Assembly: GCA_937982065.1 (NCBI GenBank)
Contig: CALJMO010000052.1
Location: 62,001 to 126,000 of the forward strand
From: an uncultured Collinsella sp.
GTDB lineage: Bacteria > Actinomycetota > Coriobacteriia > Coriobacteriales > Coriobacteriaceae
Direction: 5' to 3'
Length of the DNA stretch: 64,000 nucleotides
Shown here: positions 15,359 through 24,394 of the stretch, in pieces
How the letters are laid out: each line of letters begins with the position of its first letter
Position numbering within the stretch: position 1 is the first letter of the stretch
Program-made: the position numbers and the translations under genes
Notes under the pieces: generated by a model
Database searches by the model: none
Told to the model about the DNA's origin: nothing
Seen by the model: only the letters and a program-made list of their open reading frames with translations

Positions 15359-16801
15359 CTAGTCCACCGAGATGTTGAGCGCCTTACCGCCCTCGTCCTT
15401 CCTGGTACCGATCGCCATAGCGGCGACAAGAGCCAAAACGAAAGCGACCACACCGGAGATGACAAGGCCGATAAAGCCCGTGTCGATGCCGGCAGGGTTA
15501 ATAAAGCTCGGGAAACCGAGCGGGCCGGAGGCACCGAAGGCATAGAGTTTGGCACCCATGAGGCCGGCAATGGCGCCGCCTACACCAGCGGAAATAAAGG
15601 TTGACCACATAAGACGCTTACGCGGCAGCAAGATGGCGTAAAGCGCAGGCTCGTTGACACCGAAAATCAAAGAGACAAGGGCGGGAATGTTGACGGCAGC
15701 ATTTTCCTCGGAGTCCTTGGTTCGGATGACCATGCCAAGCACAGCACCGGCGATGGCACAACCGCCTGCATACACGAGCGGGTTAATGAGGTCATAGCCG
15801 TAGGTTGCGACATCGAGAAACCACAGCGGGATGATACCCCAGTGCAGGCCGAACATGACGAGCAGGCTCCAGAACGTGCCGATGACAAAGCCGGCGATGG
15901 CGGGCTGGAAGTTGATGAGCATCAAGATGATCTGGGCAACGATGTTGGAGAGGACCGTCATGACCGGACCGACCACAAGCAGGCCAAGGATGCCGCAAAT
16001 GAGGAGCGTCAGGATGTTGGAGAAGAACGAGCTCACAAGCGCGGGCAGCGCGTTAGAAAGGGCCTTGTGCACCTTGGAGGCAATCCAGACGATAAAGATC
16101 GCAGGCAGAATCGTCGATGAGTAATTCTGCATGATCAGCGGGATGCCAAAAATATCACCGTAGACATTGGACTCGAAGACCGTGCCGGCGCCGAGCGTGT
16201 AGAGCGGATCTCCGCCCATAAGGGCAACGAGCGTCGGGTAGACAAGGATACCACCGAGCGCCATTCCCATAACGGGCTTAAGTCCGAACTTCTTGGCCGA
16301 CGTCCAGCCAATGATTAGCGGAAAGTAATAGAAGACCGAATCTCCGATTGCCGAGAGCGTCACATACGTATTGCTGTCCTTGGCAAGCCAACCGGCAACC
16401 GTGCAGAGCGCGAGCATCGACTTGATAAAGCCACCGGCCATAAGCACGCCAAGAACCGGTTGCAGAATCTCGGAGATGATGGCCAGCAGACGCGAGAATG
16501 GATCGCCCTTTTTGACGTCGTCGCCTTCATCGATATCGAGTGCGGGTTTGGAGTCGAACCCGCCAATCTGAACAAGGTCGTTGTAGACGGCCTCGACAGT
16601 GGCACCAATCACGACCTGATACTGTCCGCCGGCCTGGATGACGTCAACGACGCCCTTCGTCGCCTTAAGCTCATTGGTCTGGGCGAGCGATTCATCCTTG
16701 AGGTGGAAGCGGAGACGCGTAATGCAGTGGCTCACGTCTAACACATTGTCTCGACCACCGACCTTTGTGATGATTTCATCGCAAAGCTTCTGGTATTTCA
16801 T
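15359..16801 (-). CDS. PTS EIIBC permease, glucose/beta-glucoside superfamily
   Basis: About 480 residues. The start is ATG 16801 with AAGGAGA upstream; the longer frame is not used. Residues 1-80 are an EIIB domain with the phosphocysteine in SHCITRLRF (~27). The rest is an EIIC domain with about ten membrane segments and the conserved GLHWGIIPLW region. There is no EIIA domain, so phosphate must come from an EIIA encoded elsewhere. Relatives carry trehalose, sucrose, beta-glucosides or N-acetylmuramic acid; I cannot tell which. It is last in the operon with two ceramidase-like hydrolases and an amidohydrolase, 193 bp after the preceding gene. Confidence 0.9.
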   Translation of the reverse strand: MKYQKLCDEIITKVGGRDNVLDVSHCITRLRFHLKDESLAQTNELKATKGVVDVIQAGGQYQVVIGATVEAVYNDLVQIGGFDSKPALDIDEGDDVKKGDPFSRLLAIISEILQPVLGVLMAGGFIKSMLALCTVAGWLAKDSNTYVTLSAIGDSVFYYFPLIIGWTSAKKFGLKPVMGMALGGILVYPTLVALMGGDPLYTLGAGTVFESNVYGDIFGIPLIMQNYSSTILPAIFIVWIASKVHKALSNALPALVSSFFSNILTLLICGILGLLVVGPVMTVLSNIVAQIILMLINFQPAIAGFVIGTFWSLLVMFGLHWGIIPLWFLDVATYGYDLINPLVYAGGCAIAGAVLGMVIRTKDSEENAAVNIPALVSLIFGVNEPALYAILLPRKRLMWSTFISAGVGGAIAGLMGAKLYAFGASGPLGFPSFINPAGIDTGFIGLVISGVVAFVLALVAAMAIGTRKDEGGKALNISVD

Positions 16802-16994
16802 GGAATTCTCCTTTTTCTGAGCGGGGTATAGCATCGATTTCATGCCTCCGTAGTCGACGTGGGAGGGCAAGGAACCCGCTTCCCCCTTTGAAATCCGCGG
16901 ACGCACGTACGCCCGGGATGGGAAACGGCAGAGAAGATGGAAGATGCCGATCACATGGCAGCGAGCCTCATTGGCCCATGTCACGCAATCAGGT

Positions 16995-18113
16995 CTACAG
17001 ACGCGAATCTGCTGCGCCGAGAAGTCTCGTCGTCTGGCAGAACTTGTCACACAGACGTTCCGGTTCGCCCTGGGGAATCTGAGTACGCTCGGTCTCAAAG
17101 GAGAGGCCGTACTCGCGTGCCGGAAGGAAATACTCGAAATAGCCGTTGGTGTAACCGCAAACTATTCCCTCGACCGGGCATTCGCGCTTCATGCGAATAC
17201 CCAAGTCGCTGCCGAGCTCACTCGGGAACACAAAGAGATGCAGGCCGCCCAAACTGATGACGACACACTTAAGCGTGAGCGAAAAGTCGTCATGGGCAAC
17301 GGTGTGATAGAACGTCTGAGGCTCGATGCGGTCGAGAACGACCTCGCGATCGAGCTTGATCTGGGAAATCGCCTCGGCAAGACCGGTCGAAACGCGCTCG
17401 ACCTCGGGAATGCCGCGTCCCTGGCGAAAATTGCGGTCGCTACAGTCGCCAGCAGCACCGACGACCATGGCCGGATAGTAACCAAGACTCTGAGCGAGCT
17501 TTTTGCCGGTAAGACCGGCGAGTTCGCTCGTGAGCTCCGTGCAGTCGGGTCCGACGCAAGCGGAATGCACCGCCCAGTTCACAAAGCCCGCAAATGGCTT
17601 GCCTTCGGTATCGAAGAACGATACGACAATGACCTCATTGTCGGCGAGTTCACCTGGGATGATGCGGTTGTCGTAGAAACCGGTGATGACCTGCTTGCCC
17701 AAGCGACAAATCGCGGGCTGTGCGTTGGCGCGGCACTCCTCAAAGCATTGGCAAATGGTATCGAGGAACCAGCGGTAGTAGTTCTCGTCGAATTTTCCCG
17801 TCCACCAGCTGCGGTGGTAAGCGACGATTGAAGTATGGTCGTGCGTCGCGGAGAGCAGAACGCAGTCACGGTCGATTCCGTAGCGCTCGGCGAGCATCGT
17901 CTTAACCTCCTCGGCCATGCCCTCCTCAAACTCGAGAACATCGGCGTTGAAGAGAAAAACTTCGCGGTCGTCCTGTTGGAAAAGAATCGCGTTGGCGAAG
18001 ACGTCGTCATGGACGCCTGTCGCAGGCTCCAGACGGTTGGAGAGGTTACGATATCCGATTAGATAGATGTCGCCTTGCGGGGTAATCTTGCGGCGTGCAT
18101 GTCCGATATTCAT
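16995..18113 (-). CDS. Ceramidase-like hydrolase 1 (neutral ceramidase N-terminal fold)
   Basis: About 372 residues. The ATG at 18113 has AAGGAGA upstream and starts MNIGHARRKITP. The pattern resembles the neutral/alkaline ceramidase N-terminal domain: an early GIGxARxxITP-like start, SATHDHTSIV (zinc-ligand H-x-H, ~90), NWAVHSACVGPD (~185) and GAAGDCSDRN (~215). The family hydrolyses N-acyl amide bonds using zinc, but many members are uncharacterised. No signal peptide is visible, so the protein should be cytoplasmic. A paralogue lies 17 bases upstream. With a PTS permease downstream, a phosphorylated N-acyl sugar-like substrate is an inference. Confidence 0.7.
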   Translation of the reverse strand: MNIGHARRKITPQGDIYLIGYRNLSNRLEPATGVHDDVFANAILFQQDDREVFLFNADVLEFEEGMAEEVKTMLAERYGIDRDCVLLSATHDHTSIVAYHRSWWTGKFDENYYRWFLDTICQCFEECRANAQPAICRLGKQVITGFYDNRIIPGELADNEVIVVSFFDTEGKPFAGFVNWAVHSACVGPDCTELTSELAGLTGKKLAQSLGYYPAMVVGAAGDCSDRNFRQGRGIPEVERVSTGLAEAISQIKLDREVVLDRIEPQTFYHTVAHDDFSLTLKCVVISLGGLHLFVFPSELGSDLGIRMKRECPVEGIVCGYTNGYFEYFLPAREYGLSFETERTQIPQGEPERLCDKFCQTTRLLGAADSRL

Positions 18114-18130
18114 GCAAGTTCTCCTTTTTG

Positions 18131-19378
18131 TCATGCCGCGTTTAAAGCGGCAAGGATGGTTTGAAGGAGGCGCTCATGGGAACCGGCGGCGAAGCCGGAG
18201 TTCATGGCCTCATAGGTGATTTTCTCGTACGCATCGGGGGCCGGCAGATACTTTTGCCCTCCGTTGACAAGCGTGGCAAAGAGCACGGGGCAGAATCGGG
18301 CGGCGCGCACGGCGGCGCCAAACGAGCTCGAAACCTCGGGCTGGATACCAACGAACTCGACATTTCCCAGCCGAAGTAAATAGACCCTCGTACGCTGTTC
18401 GCCTGCCGCATGAAACTCATAAGTTCGATGCGGGGCCAATGAGCAGAAGTCGGCGCGCGTCTGGGCGGGCAAAAGGACGTCGACCGTGCGAGCATCGACG
18501 CCGATGGCATCGTCCTCACGCGCCGCACGGACGGCCTCAATCAACGCATCGCTCATAGCGCGACCCTGTCGATGCAGCATGCGATATCCACTCTCGTGAG
18601 CATCTAACGTTTGCTTCGCCCCGGTCGAACCGAACGCAACGGTTACGGCGCGCTCCGCCGGACTCTGATCCCCCGCGGCACCGGGTAGCAGCAACACGAC
18701 TCCGCCCAATTCGCGCTCGAGAGCCATGGCGGCAAAGCCAAAGAGGTCCCCGCTCACCAAGCGCTTCCCCTGAGAATCGTGCGATCCGTCGAGCACGGAA
18801 GACTGGACATCAGCCGTCGCAAGCATGGCAACGAGCCCGCCCTCGGCATCCCTCGCGACAAGTACGGGCATCGCGTGGTCGGCAAACCCCTTGGGGTCTA
18901 CTCCCAGCCACCAGCCGGCCGGTGTCTCAATGTCGCGGTTAACGTTCACAGGACAGTAGCCCTCCGCCGAGGCGAGCGTGACAGAGCGAATGCCCGCAAC
19001 CGCCTGCCCAACGGCCGCGCGTGTCGCGGCGATGAGCGCGGCACGATAGCGCTCATTTCGATCGCGGGCATCGGTGTCGGCCAGATGCCCAGGGGTGCGC
19101 ACGTGAGGCGCAGAAAACGTGTGGGTCGGGACCACCCAAGAAAAGGCGCCGTCGCAATTGGAGACATCCTTGACAACCTCACGCAGATCGACGAGTAGGG
19201 CCGGAGCGATCGAGGTAACCTCAAGTGAAAGGATGCAAGCGCGCCGCCCCATCCCTTCGACCACGAAGGCACGGGCAAAGATTTCATGACGGAGTGCGTC
19301 GAAACCGTCGAACGGCAATACGTCCTCTAAGTTAATGGCCACCCGGGCGGCTCCGGCCTTCATCTCTCCCTTATCCAT
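18131..19378 (-). CDS. Ceramidase-like hydrolase 2
   Basis: A 415-residue paralogue of the gene that follows. Matching landmarks are MKAGAARVAIN (start of the fold), VVPTHTFSAPH (the H-x-H zinc motif reads H-T-F here), and LLPGAAGDQSPAER (~225, matching GAAGDCS). The change of the second zinc-motif His to Phe, with a His four residues later, may mean altered metal binding or a different substrate. AGGAGG lies nine bases before the ATG. No signal peptide. It follows the amidohydrolase gene by 26 bp. Family assignment is moderate because the sequence is divergent. Confidence 0.65.
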   Translation of the reverse strand: MDKGEMKAGAARVAINLEDVLPFDGFDALRHEIFARAFVVEGMGRRACILSLEVTSIAPALLVDLREVVKDVSNCDGAFSWVVPTHTFSAPHVRTPGHLADTDARDRNERYRAALIAATRAAVGQAVAGIRSVTLASAEGYCPVNVNRDIETPAGWWLGVDPKGFADHAMPVLVARDAEGGLVAMLATADVQSSVLDGSHDSQGKRLVSGDLFGFAAMALERELGGVVLLLPGAAGDQSPAERAVTVAFGSTGAKQTLDAHESGYRMLHRQGRAMSDALIEAVRAAREDDAIGVDARTVDVLLPAQTRADFCSLAPHRTYEFHAAGEQRTRVYLLRLGNVEFVGIQPEVSSSFGAAVRAARFCPVLFATLVNGGQKYLPAPDAYEKITYEAMNSGFAAGSHERLLQTILAALNAA

Positions 19379-19404
19379 GGCGAACGCCCTCCTTTATCTG
19401 TCGC

Positions 19405-20439
19405 TCACTCGATGCCGTACAAGCGCTGTGCCGTGCCGCCAAGCATAAGGTCCTTGTCCGTATCACTTAAATCTGTGGCGCGGACGCAGGCGACACCCTC
19501 TGTTAGCCACTCGCGTTTAACGGGATAACTCGTACCAAAGACAATATGGTCTGCACCAAGGACTTCAACCGCACAGGCAAGAAGCGTTTCGCCCCAGGGC
19601 TGAGCATGGGACATGTCGAAATAGATGTTGTTCTCGAGGCGCCTGGAAACGGTCTCGGTATCGACCTGAAAACGGCCAGAAGCATCAGGGCGCTTGGGAC
19701 CATGAGGCAGCAGCATCTCCTTGAACGCAAAGTATGCGCCGCCGAGCATGGAGTGGACCATCTTGATATTGGGGTAGCGCTCAAAGAAATCGCCAAAGAT
19801 CTCTCGGCCGATCGCCGTAGTTTGGTCGACGCAGCGGCCATAAGAGCGGCGAAGGTTGTCGTACGCGAGAAGCGATTCGTTCTCGACCGGCACGGGAACA
19901 TGGTGCACGTAAACGGTGACATGGCGTTCGTTCAGGTGCTCGAAAAAGCTCGAGAAGACCTGGTCGTCGAGATAGCGCTTGCCGTAGTGAGCGCAGAGCT
20001 GCACACCCGCAAAACCATCGTCGAGCCTGCGATCGAGCTCCTCCAAATTCGCTTTGGTGCCAAAGGGCGGCACAGCGACAAGCGGAATCAGACGGCCACT
20101 TGACGCCTTCGCGTCAGCAGCCATACCGTCGTTGAAACGCCGGCACATCTCGAGCGACATCCACTCGTGACAACCGGGGAGCTTGAGGATCGCCTTGTCG
20201 ACCCCCGCCTCATCCATATCGGCCAAGCGCTTCTCGAGGGTGTAGTCGCCCTCAATGTAGTTAAGACCCGGAGAACCGGCGGGCATCTCGATCACGATCT
20301 GTCGTTTGCCGGCGGAATTCATGGTCAGATAGCCTTCGGTGTCATAGGCGCGGGGCACCTCGGCCAAAAACTGTTCGCAGAGCGTCTCGTCATGAAAGAT
20401 GTGCTCGTCGAACCAGTAGGAATTTGCATCGATAATCAT
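19405..20439 (-). CDS. Amidohydrolase-2 (ACMSD-like) family protein
   Basis: A 344-residue TIM-barrel protein starting MIIDANSYWFDE; typical members begin with D-x-H, so the first metal site here is D-A-N, a notable change. Other landmarks are GVQLCAHYGKRYLDD (~145), VYVHHVPVP (~178), IKMVHSMLGGAYFAFKE (~230) and a late HIVFGTSYP, matching the FGSD/TDxP end motif. The family decarboxylates or hydrolyses aromatic and lactone substrates. It is first in the four-gene operon with the ceramidase-like genes and the PTS permease. RBS is GAAAGGCGG. Confidence 0.78.
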   Translation of the reverse strand: MIIDANSYWFDEHIFHDETLCEQFLAEVPRAYDTEGYLTMNSAGKRQIVIEMPAGSPGLNYIEGDYTLEKRLADMDEAGVDKAILKLPGCHEWMSLEMCRRFNDGMAADAKASSGRLIPLVAVPPFGTKANLEELDRRLDDGFAGVQLCAHYGKRYLDDQVFSSFFEHLNERHVTVYVHHVPVPVENESLLAYDNLRRSYGRCVDQTTAIGREIFGDFFERYPNIKMVHSMLGGAYFAFKEMLLPHGPKRPDASGRFQVDTETVSRRLENNIYFDMSHAQPWGETLLACAVEVLGADHIVFGTSYPVKREWLTEGVACVRATDLSDTDKDLMLGGTAQRLYGIE

Positions 20440-20520
20440 TGGTTGGAACCGCCTTTCATCTTGTTGAAAACATTCTAGAAAAGCAGGTACCCGGACATCA
20501 ATTCCAGCTTAAGCCCACTG

Positions 20521-20537
20521 TATTCCATTTTGGAATA
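20521..20537. promoter_or_regulatory. Palindromic operator candidate upstream of the amidohydrolase/PTS operon
   Basis: TATTCCA-TTT-TGGAATA is a perfect 7-base inverted repeat about 82 bp before the amidohydrolase start at 20439. Such a site could bind the operon's regulator. Confidence 0.45.
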
Positions 20538-20603
20538 GAACTTACCGCTCACATGCGAACCTCGCCCGCTCAACGAGACAAGCGCTAACAGCACAGACTT
20601 AGA

Positions 20604-20644
20604 CAGAAAACGGTCGGCCCGCATCCGTTGCGGGCCGACCGTTT
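20604..20644 (-). terminator. Terminator of the XRE-aminotransferase gene
   Basis: A perfect 15-base stem (AAACGGTCGGCCCGC / GCGGGCCGACCGTTT) just downstream of the stop at 20666, followed on the minus strand by TTTTCTGTC. Confidence 0.85.
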
Positions 20645-20665
20645 CATTACAGTCTACCTTTGCCG

Positions 20666-22186
20666 TTACGCCTGGCGGTAGTGATCGAAGAAATCGGCGA
20701 GGTCTTCGAGGGACTCTTTGAGTACTTCCATGCGCGGCAGGTACACGATGCGGAAGTGGTCGGGCTCAGCCCAGTTGAAGCCGCCGCCGCGCGTGATCAG
20801 GATCTTCTTCTCGTGCAGCAGGTCGAGAGCGAACTGCTCGTCATCGGTGATGTTGAACTTCTTCACATCCATCTTGGGGAAGATGTAGAACGCCGCGCGC
20901 GGCTTGACCACCGAGATGCCGTCGATCTTGTTGAGCGCCTCATACACAAAGTTGCGCTGCTCGTAGACACGGCCGCCGGGACGGATGTAGTCGTTAACCG
21001 ACTGATGGCCGCCGAGCGCCGTCTGGACGATCGACTGAGCCGGCACGTTGGAGCACAGGCGCATGTTGGAGAGCATGTTGATGCCCATGATGAAATCGCT
21101 CATACAGCGCTGGTTGCCCGAAAGCACCATCCAGCCAATACGATAGCCCGCGATCATGTGCGACTTGGAAAGGCCGCTAAAGGTGACACAGGGCAGATCG
21201 GGAGCGAGCGAGGCAATGGAGACGTGCTCGTAGCCGTCCATGCACAGACGGTCGTAGATCTCATCGGCAAAGATCATGAGCTGGTGCCTGCGCGCAACCT
21301 CAACGATGCCCTCGAGCACCTCGCGCGGGTAAACGGAGCCCGTGGGGTTGTTGGGGTTGATGATGACGAGGGCCTTGGTCGCGCTCGTGATCTTGGACTC
21401 CATATCCTCAAGATCGGGATACCAATCCGCCTGCTCATCGCACAGATAGTGCACGGGATGACCGCCGGCAAGGGTCGCGCACGCCGTCCAAAGCGGATAG
21501 TCGGGGCTGGGGATCAGAATCTCGTCGCCATTGTCGAGCAGCGCGTTCATCGAAAGCTGAATGAGCTCGGACACGCCGTTGCCCGTGTAGATGTGCTCCA
21601 TCTGAACGTTGGGCAGGCCCTTGATCTGCGAGTACTGCATAATCGCCTTGCGCGCAGAGAACAGACCGCGCGAGTTGGAATAGCCTTCGCAGTCGGGCAG
21701 CTGCTGGCGCATGTCCTTGATGACCTCGTCGGGCGTGCGGAAACCGAAGGGCGCCGGGTTGCCGATATTGAGCTTGAGGATGCGCTCGCCCTCGTCCTCC
21801 ATACGGGCAGCCTCGTCGACGACGGGACCGCGCACATCATACAGGACGTTATCAAGCTTGGTGGATTTAGAAAAAGTACGCATGGTGGTGCTCCTTGGAA
21901 TTTGAGCTGAGGGATGGGGTTCGGGCTTGGAAACGTTACGGGGCGATGATGCCTCGCCTTGATCGGCGTCACCGGCAAGCAGCCAGGTAACATCGACCTC
22001 CAAAATGCGAGCGAGCAGCTCTGCCACATCGCGCCGCGGAATCGTCTTGCCGCTCACATATTGGCTCATCTGACTCTTGCCGAGTTTTTTGCCGAGCATC
22101 TCCGATGCGCGGATTACGTCCGACTGGCGAACGTCGCGATCGGACATAGTCTGTCGCAGGCGATTGCTAAACGTCTCTTGGGCCAC
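20666..22186 (-). CDS. XRE helix-turn-helix fused to AlaA-like aminotransferase
   Basis: About 506 residues. The GTG at 22186 with AGGAGG five bases upstream is the best start. Residues ~1-75 are an XRE-type helix-turn-helix (LGKSQMSQYVSGKTIPRRDV). After a ~35-residue linker comes a full class I/II aminotransferase: NIGNPAPFGF, YSNSRGLFSARKAI, IINPNNPTGSVYP, DEIYDRLCM, and the PLP Lys in SGLSKSHMIAGYR (~365). The enzymatic part resembles AlaA, which makes alanine from pyruvate and glutamate. All catalytic residues seem present, so this could be an active enzyme that also controls its own gene. Palindromic GTTCAATT sites precede it. Confidence 0.9.
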   Translation of the reverse strand: MAQETFSNRLRQTMSDRDVRQSDVIRASEMLGKKLGKSQMSQYVSGKTIPRRDVAELLARILEVDVTWLLAGDADQGEASSPRNVSKPEPHPSAQIPRSTTMRTFSKSTKLDNVLYDVRGPVVDEAARMEDEGERILKLNIGNPAPFGFRTPDEVIKDMRQQLPDCEGYSNSRGLFSARKAIMQYSQIKGLPNVQMEHIYTGNGVSELIQLSMNALLDNGDEILIPSPDYPLWTACATLAGGHPVHYLCDEQADWYPDLEDMESKITSATKALVIINPNNPTGSVYPREVLEGIVEVARRHQLMIFADEIYDRLCMDGYEHVSIASLAPDLPCVTFSGLSKSHMIAGYRIGWMVLSGNQRCMSDFIMGINMLSNMRLCSNVPAQSIVQTALGGHQSVNDYIRPGGRVYEQRNFVYEALNKIDGISVVKPRAAFYIFPKMDVKKFNITDDEQFALDLLHEKKILITRGGGFNWAEPDHFRIVYLPRMEVLKESLEDLADFFDHYRQA

Positions 22187-22207
22187 TAGAACCTCCTTGC
22201 TGGCAAA

Positions 22208-22290
22208 GTTCAATTTATAGAACACGAATTGAACCTGAGTTCAATTTAGGCAGCAGTATAGCGCGGCGCCTCATTCGAAAGTTCAATTTC
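22208..22290. promoter_or_regulatory. Multiple GTTCAATT sites upstream of the XRE-aminotransferase gene
   Basis: AATTGAAC-CTGA-GTTCAATT (22227-22246) is a perfect palindrome. Further single GTTCAATTT copies lie at 22208-22216 and 22281-22289. The spacing to the start codon fits operator sites for autoregulation by the fused helix-turn-helix domain. Confidence 0.6.
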
Positions 22291-22348
22291 ATAAGAAAAC
22301 GTACCGAACTCCGAGATTTGCCCAAAGCGGACAATGACATGCACGCGT

Positions 22349-23206
22349 TTAGAGGTATTCAAGGAATCGAGCAGCGGCAAGCGAAACGTCGGCCGTTCGA
22401 TATATGGCGTTGATCTGCCGATGAGGATGTCCCTCGAGCGGGCGCACGGCAATATCGAACTGGCAGCGGCGCAAGATGAGCGCCGGAAGAATGCTCACGC
22501 CCAGACCGTCCTCGACCATAGCCATAATCGCATAGTCATCCCAGGTCGACAGCTTAGAACGCACCGCCAGGCCCGCGCGGCGAAACAGCGGCGTAATCTC
22601 GTCGTCGCTACCGCGTTCCAGCAGAATAAACTGCTCGTTTGCCAAATTGGCAAGGGAAACGACCTCCGCGGTGGCAAGCGAGGAGTCCGCTGGCACCACG
22701 GCCATCAGCTCGTCTTGCACCAACGGCCGCGACGCCATGCCGGTGCCGCGTGGCTCGCGCGGGATAAAGCCCAGGTCGCAGCGGCCTTCCGCCACCCATT
22801 GCTCAATCTCTGAGTAATCACCCATCAGCAGCTCGTAATCGACATCCGGGTGATCGGCGCGAAACCGCGCGATCACCGGCGGCAACACATGGGTCGCCAC
22901 ACTCGAAAACGTACCGATACAGATCTTGCCACGCATGAGCCCTCGCATCTCGTCCACGCGTCGCTGCAGACGGCCAAACTCTTCGCATAACGCCTCGACC
23001 GCCGGCATGACCTGCCGCCCGTCGGCAGAAAGCACTACGCCCTCGCGGCTTCTATCGAGCACTTTAAAGCCCCAGTCGGCCTCGAGATCGGCCACCATAC
23101 GGCTCACGCCCGACTGCGAATAGCTTAGCCGCTCGGCGGCGCGCGTAAAACTGCCGGCGCGTACGGTCTCGAGCAGCACCTGCATCTTTTGAATATTGGT
23201 CTCCAC
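22349..23206 (-). CDS. LysR-family regulator, divergent from DMT exporter
   Basis: About 285 residues. The GTG at 23206 (GGTGGGGA upstream) is preferred over an ATG 21 bases earlier. Winged helix: MQVLLETVRAGSFTRAAERLSYSQSGVSRMV; the sensor domain starts near GKICIGTFSSVATHVLPPV. It is divergent from an EamA exporter 118 bp away and likely regulates it. The pair has a paralogous counterpart at 58327-60254. Confidence 0.88.
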   Translation of the reverse strand: METNIQKMQVLLETVRAGSFTRAAERLSYSQSGVSRMVADLEADWGFKVLDRSREGVVLSADGRQVMPAVEALCEEFGRLQRRVDEMRGLMRGKICIGTFSSVATHVLPPVIARFRADHPDVDYELLMGDYSEIEQWVAEGRCDLGFIPREPRGTGMASRPLVQDELMAVVPADSSLATAEVVSLANLANEQFILLERGSDDEITPLFRRAGLAVRSKLSTWDDYAIMAMVEDGLGVSILPALILRRCQFDIAVRPLEGHPHRQINAIYRTADVSLAAARFLEYL

Positions 23207-23324
23207 GGCACGTCCCCACCTTTGCATGAGTTTTTCTCATGCTATCCATGCATTATATTCGCTTTTCTTCTAAAGCCAGTTCACCCATAGTGAACATGCT
23301 CGGATATAGAGGGGATGTCAGCGC

Positions 23325-24236
23325 ATGAACAACGGACTGTTTACGTACTTAGCAGCATTGCTATTGTTTGGCTCCAACGGCATCATCGCCGCCGCCATCG
23401 CGCTGCCGAGCTCCGATATCGTGCTACTACGCACGTTTTTGGGCACATTCTCGCTTGTCACCGTCCTCGCCATCACCCAACGCCATAAGTTGCAGGCGCC
23501 ATCTCGCCCCCGCGAAGCCGCAGCCCTCCTCCTCTCGGGAGCCGCACTGGGCGCCAGCTGGATTTTTCTGTTCCGCGCCTATCAGACGATCGGCGTCGGC
23601 GTATCCTCGCTGCTGTACTACTGCGGCCCCATCATCGTCATGGCGCTCTCCCCGCTCATCTTTGGCGAAAAGCTGACCGGCGGCAAAATCGCCGGCTTTA
23701 TCGCCGTCGCCTGCGGTGCTTTTCTCATTGCGGCACAAGGTCTAGGCGGCAACATGCCCATTGCGGGCATCGTCTGCGGAATCGCCTCGGCATTTTGCTA
23801 TGCACTGATGGTCATTGCCAGCAAGGGAGCGCCACATATCGAAGGTCTCGAGAATTCCACGCTCCAGGTGAGCGCCGCCTTTGTAACCGCGTTGATCCTT
23901 ACGCTCTTCACGCAGGGTGCCCCCTCGTTCCTCTCCCCCAGCATTGCCGCCGGCATCGATTGGCGCGCCGTTGCCATGCTCGGCATTGTCAACACCGGCA
24001 TTGGCTGCCTGCTCTACTTTAGCGCTGTCGCCAAGCTGCCCGTCCAGACCGTCGCGGTCGTCGGCTACCTCGAGCCGCTTTCGGCGGTCGTGTTCTCGGC
24101 CGTCCTTTTGGGCGAAGCCATAACACCGGTCCGTCTGATGGGCGCCGCGCTTATCATCGGCGGCGCGATCTTTTGCGAACTCGCCGGCAAACGCGCAAAC
24201 GCCAAAGCCGGTATCGCTCAAGCAGCACGTGCTTAA
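23325..24236 (+). CDS. EamA/DMT-family transporter
   Basis: A 303-residue membrane protein with about ten hydrophobic segments arranged as two EamA repeats. The first begins LFTYLAALLLFGSNGIIAAAI and the second near GIVCGIASAFCYALMVIASKG (~145). The second repeat contains GCLLYFSAVAKLP and VGYLEPLSAVVFSAVLLGE, the standard end of an EamA domain. Members export or exchange amino acids, metabolites or nucleotide sugars; the substrate here is unknown. A divergent LysR gene probably regulates it. Confidence 0.9.
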   Translation: MNNGLFTYLAALLLFGSNGIIAAAIALPSSDIVLLRTFLGTFSLVTVLAITQRHKLQAPSRPREAAALLLSGAALGASWIFLFRAYQTIGVGVSSLLYYCGPIIVMALSPLIFGEKLTGGKIAGFIAVACGAFLIAAQGLGGNMPIAGIVCGIASAFCYALMVIASKGAPHIEGLENSTLQVSAAFVTALILTLFTQGAPSFLSPSIAAGIDWRAVAMLGIVNTGIGCLLYFSAVAKLPVQTVAVVGYLEPLSAVVFSAVLLGEAITPVRLMGAALIIGGAIFCELAGKRANAKAGIAQAARA

Positions 24237-24271
24237 TAGCCCCCGCTTTGAAATGCTGCCTGCGTATATGA

Positions 24272-24296
24272 ATAATCCCCATCTGGGGATTATTGT
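24272..24296 (+). terminator. Hairpin after the DMT gene
   Basis: AATAATCCCC-ATCT-GGGGATTATT, 36 bases after the stop. The T-run is short, so terminator strength is uncertain. Confidence 0.55.
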
Positions 24297-24349
24297 CTAA
24301 AGCTAACCAATGTGCCAAACTGCTCTTGTATGTATAAAGACGGCATAAA

Positions 24350-24374
24350 GGTTATCTGTCCTAGATAGATAACC
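24350..24374 (+). promoter_or_regulatory. Leader hairpin before kup
   Basis: GGTTATCT-gtcctagat-AGATAACC lies just upstream of the ribosome binding site for the GTG at 24395. It may influence translation initiation. It does not resemble a c-di-AMP (ydaO) or other K+-linked riboswitch. Confidence 0.35.
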
Positions 24375-24394
24375 GGATGTCCAAGGGAGTCCAC

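Noticed and set aside
16535..16565. tRNA-like GTCGAACCC
   Set aside because: It lies inside the PTS gene and has no cloverleaf arms.
20660..21910. Long plus-strand open frame (416 codons)
   Set aside because: Antisense to the XRE-aminotransferase gene, which has full family motifs; the plus-strand translation has no domain pattern and reflects GC-rich codon bias.
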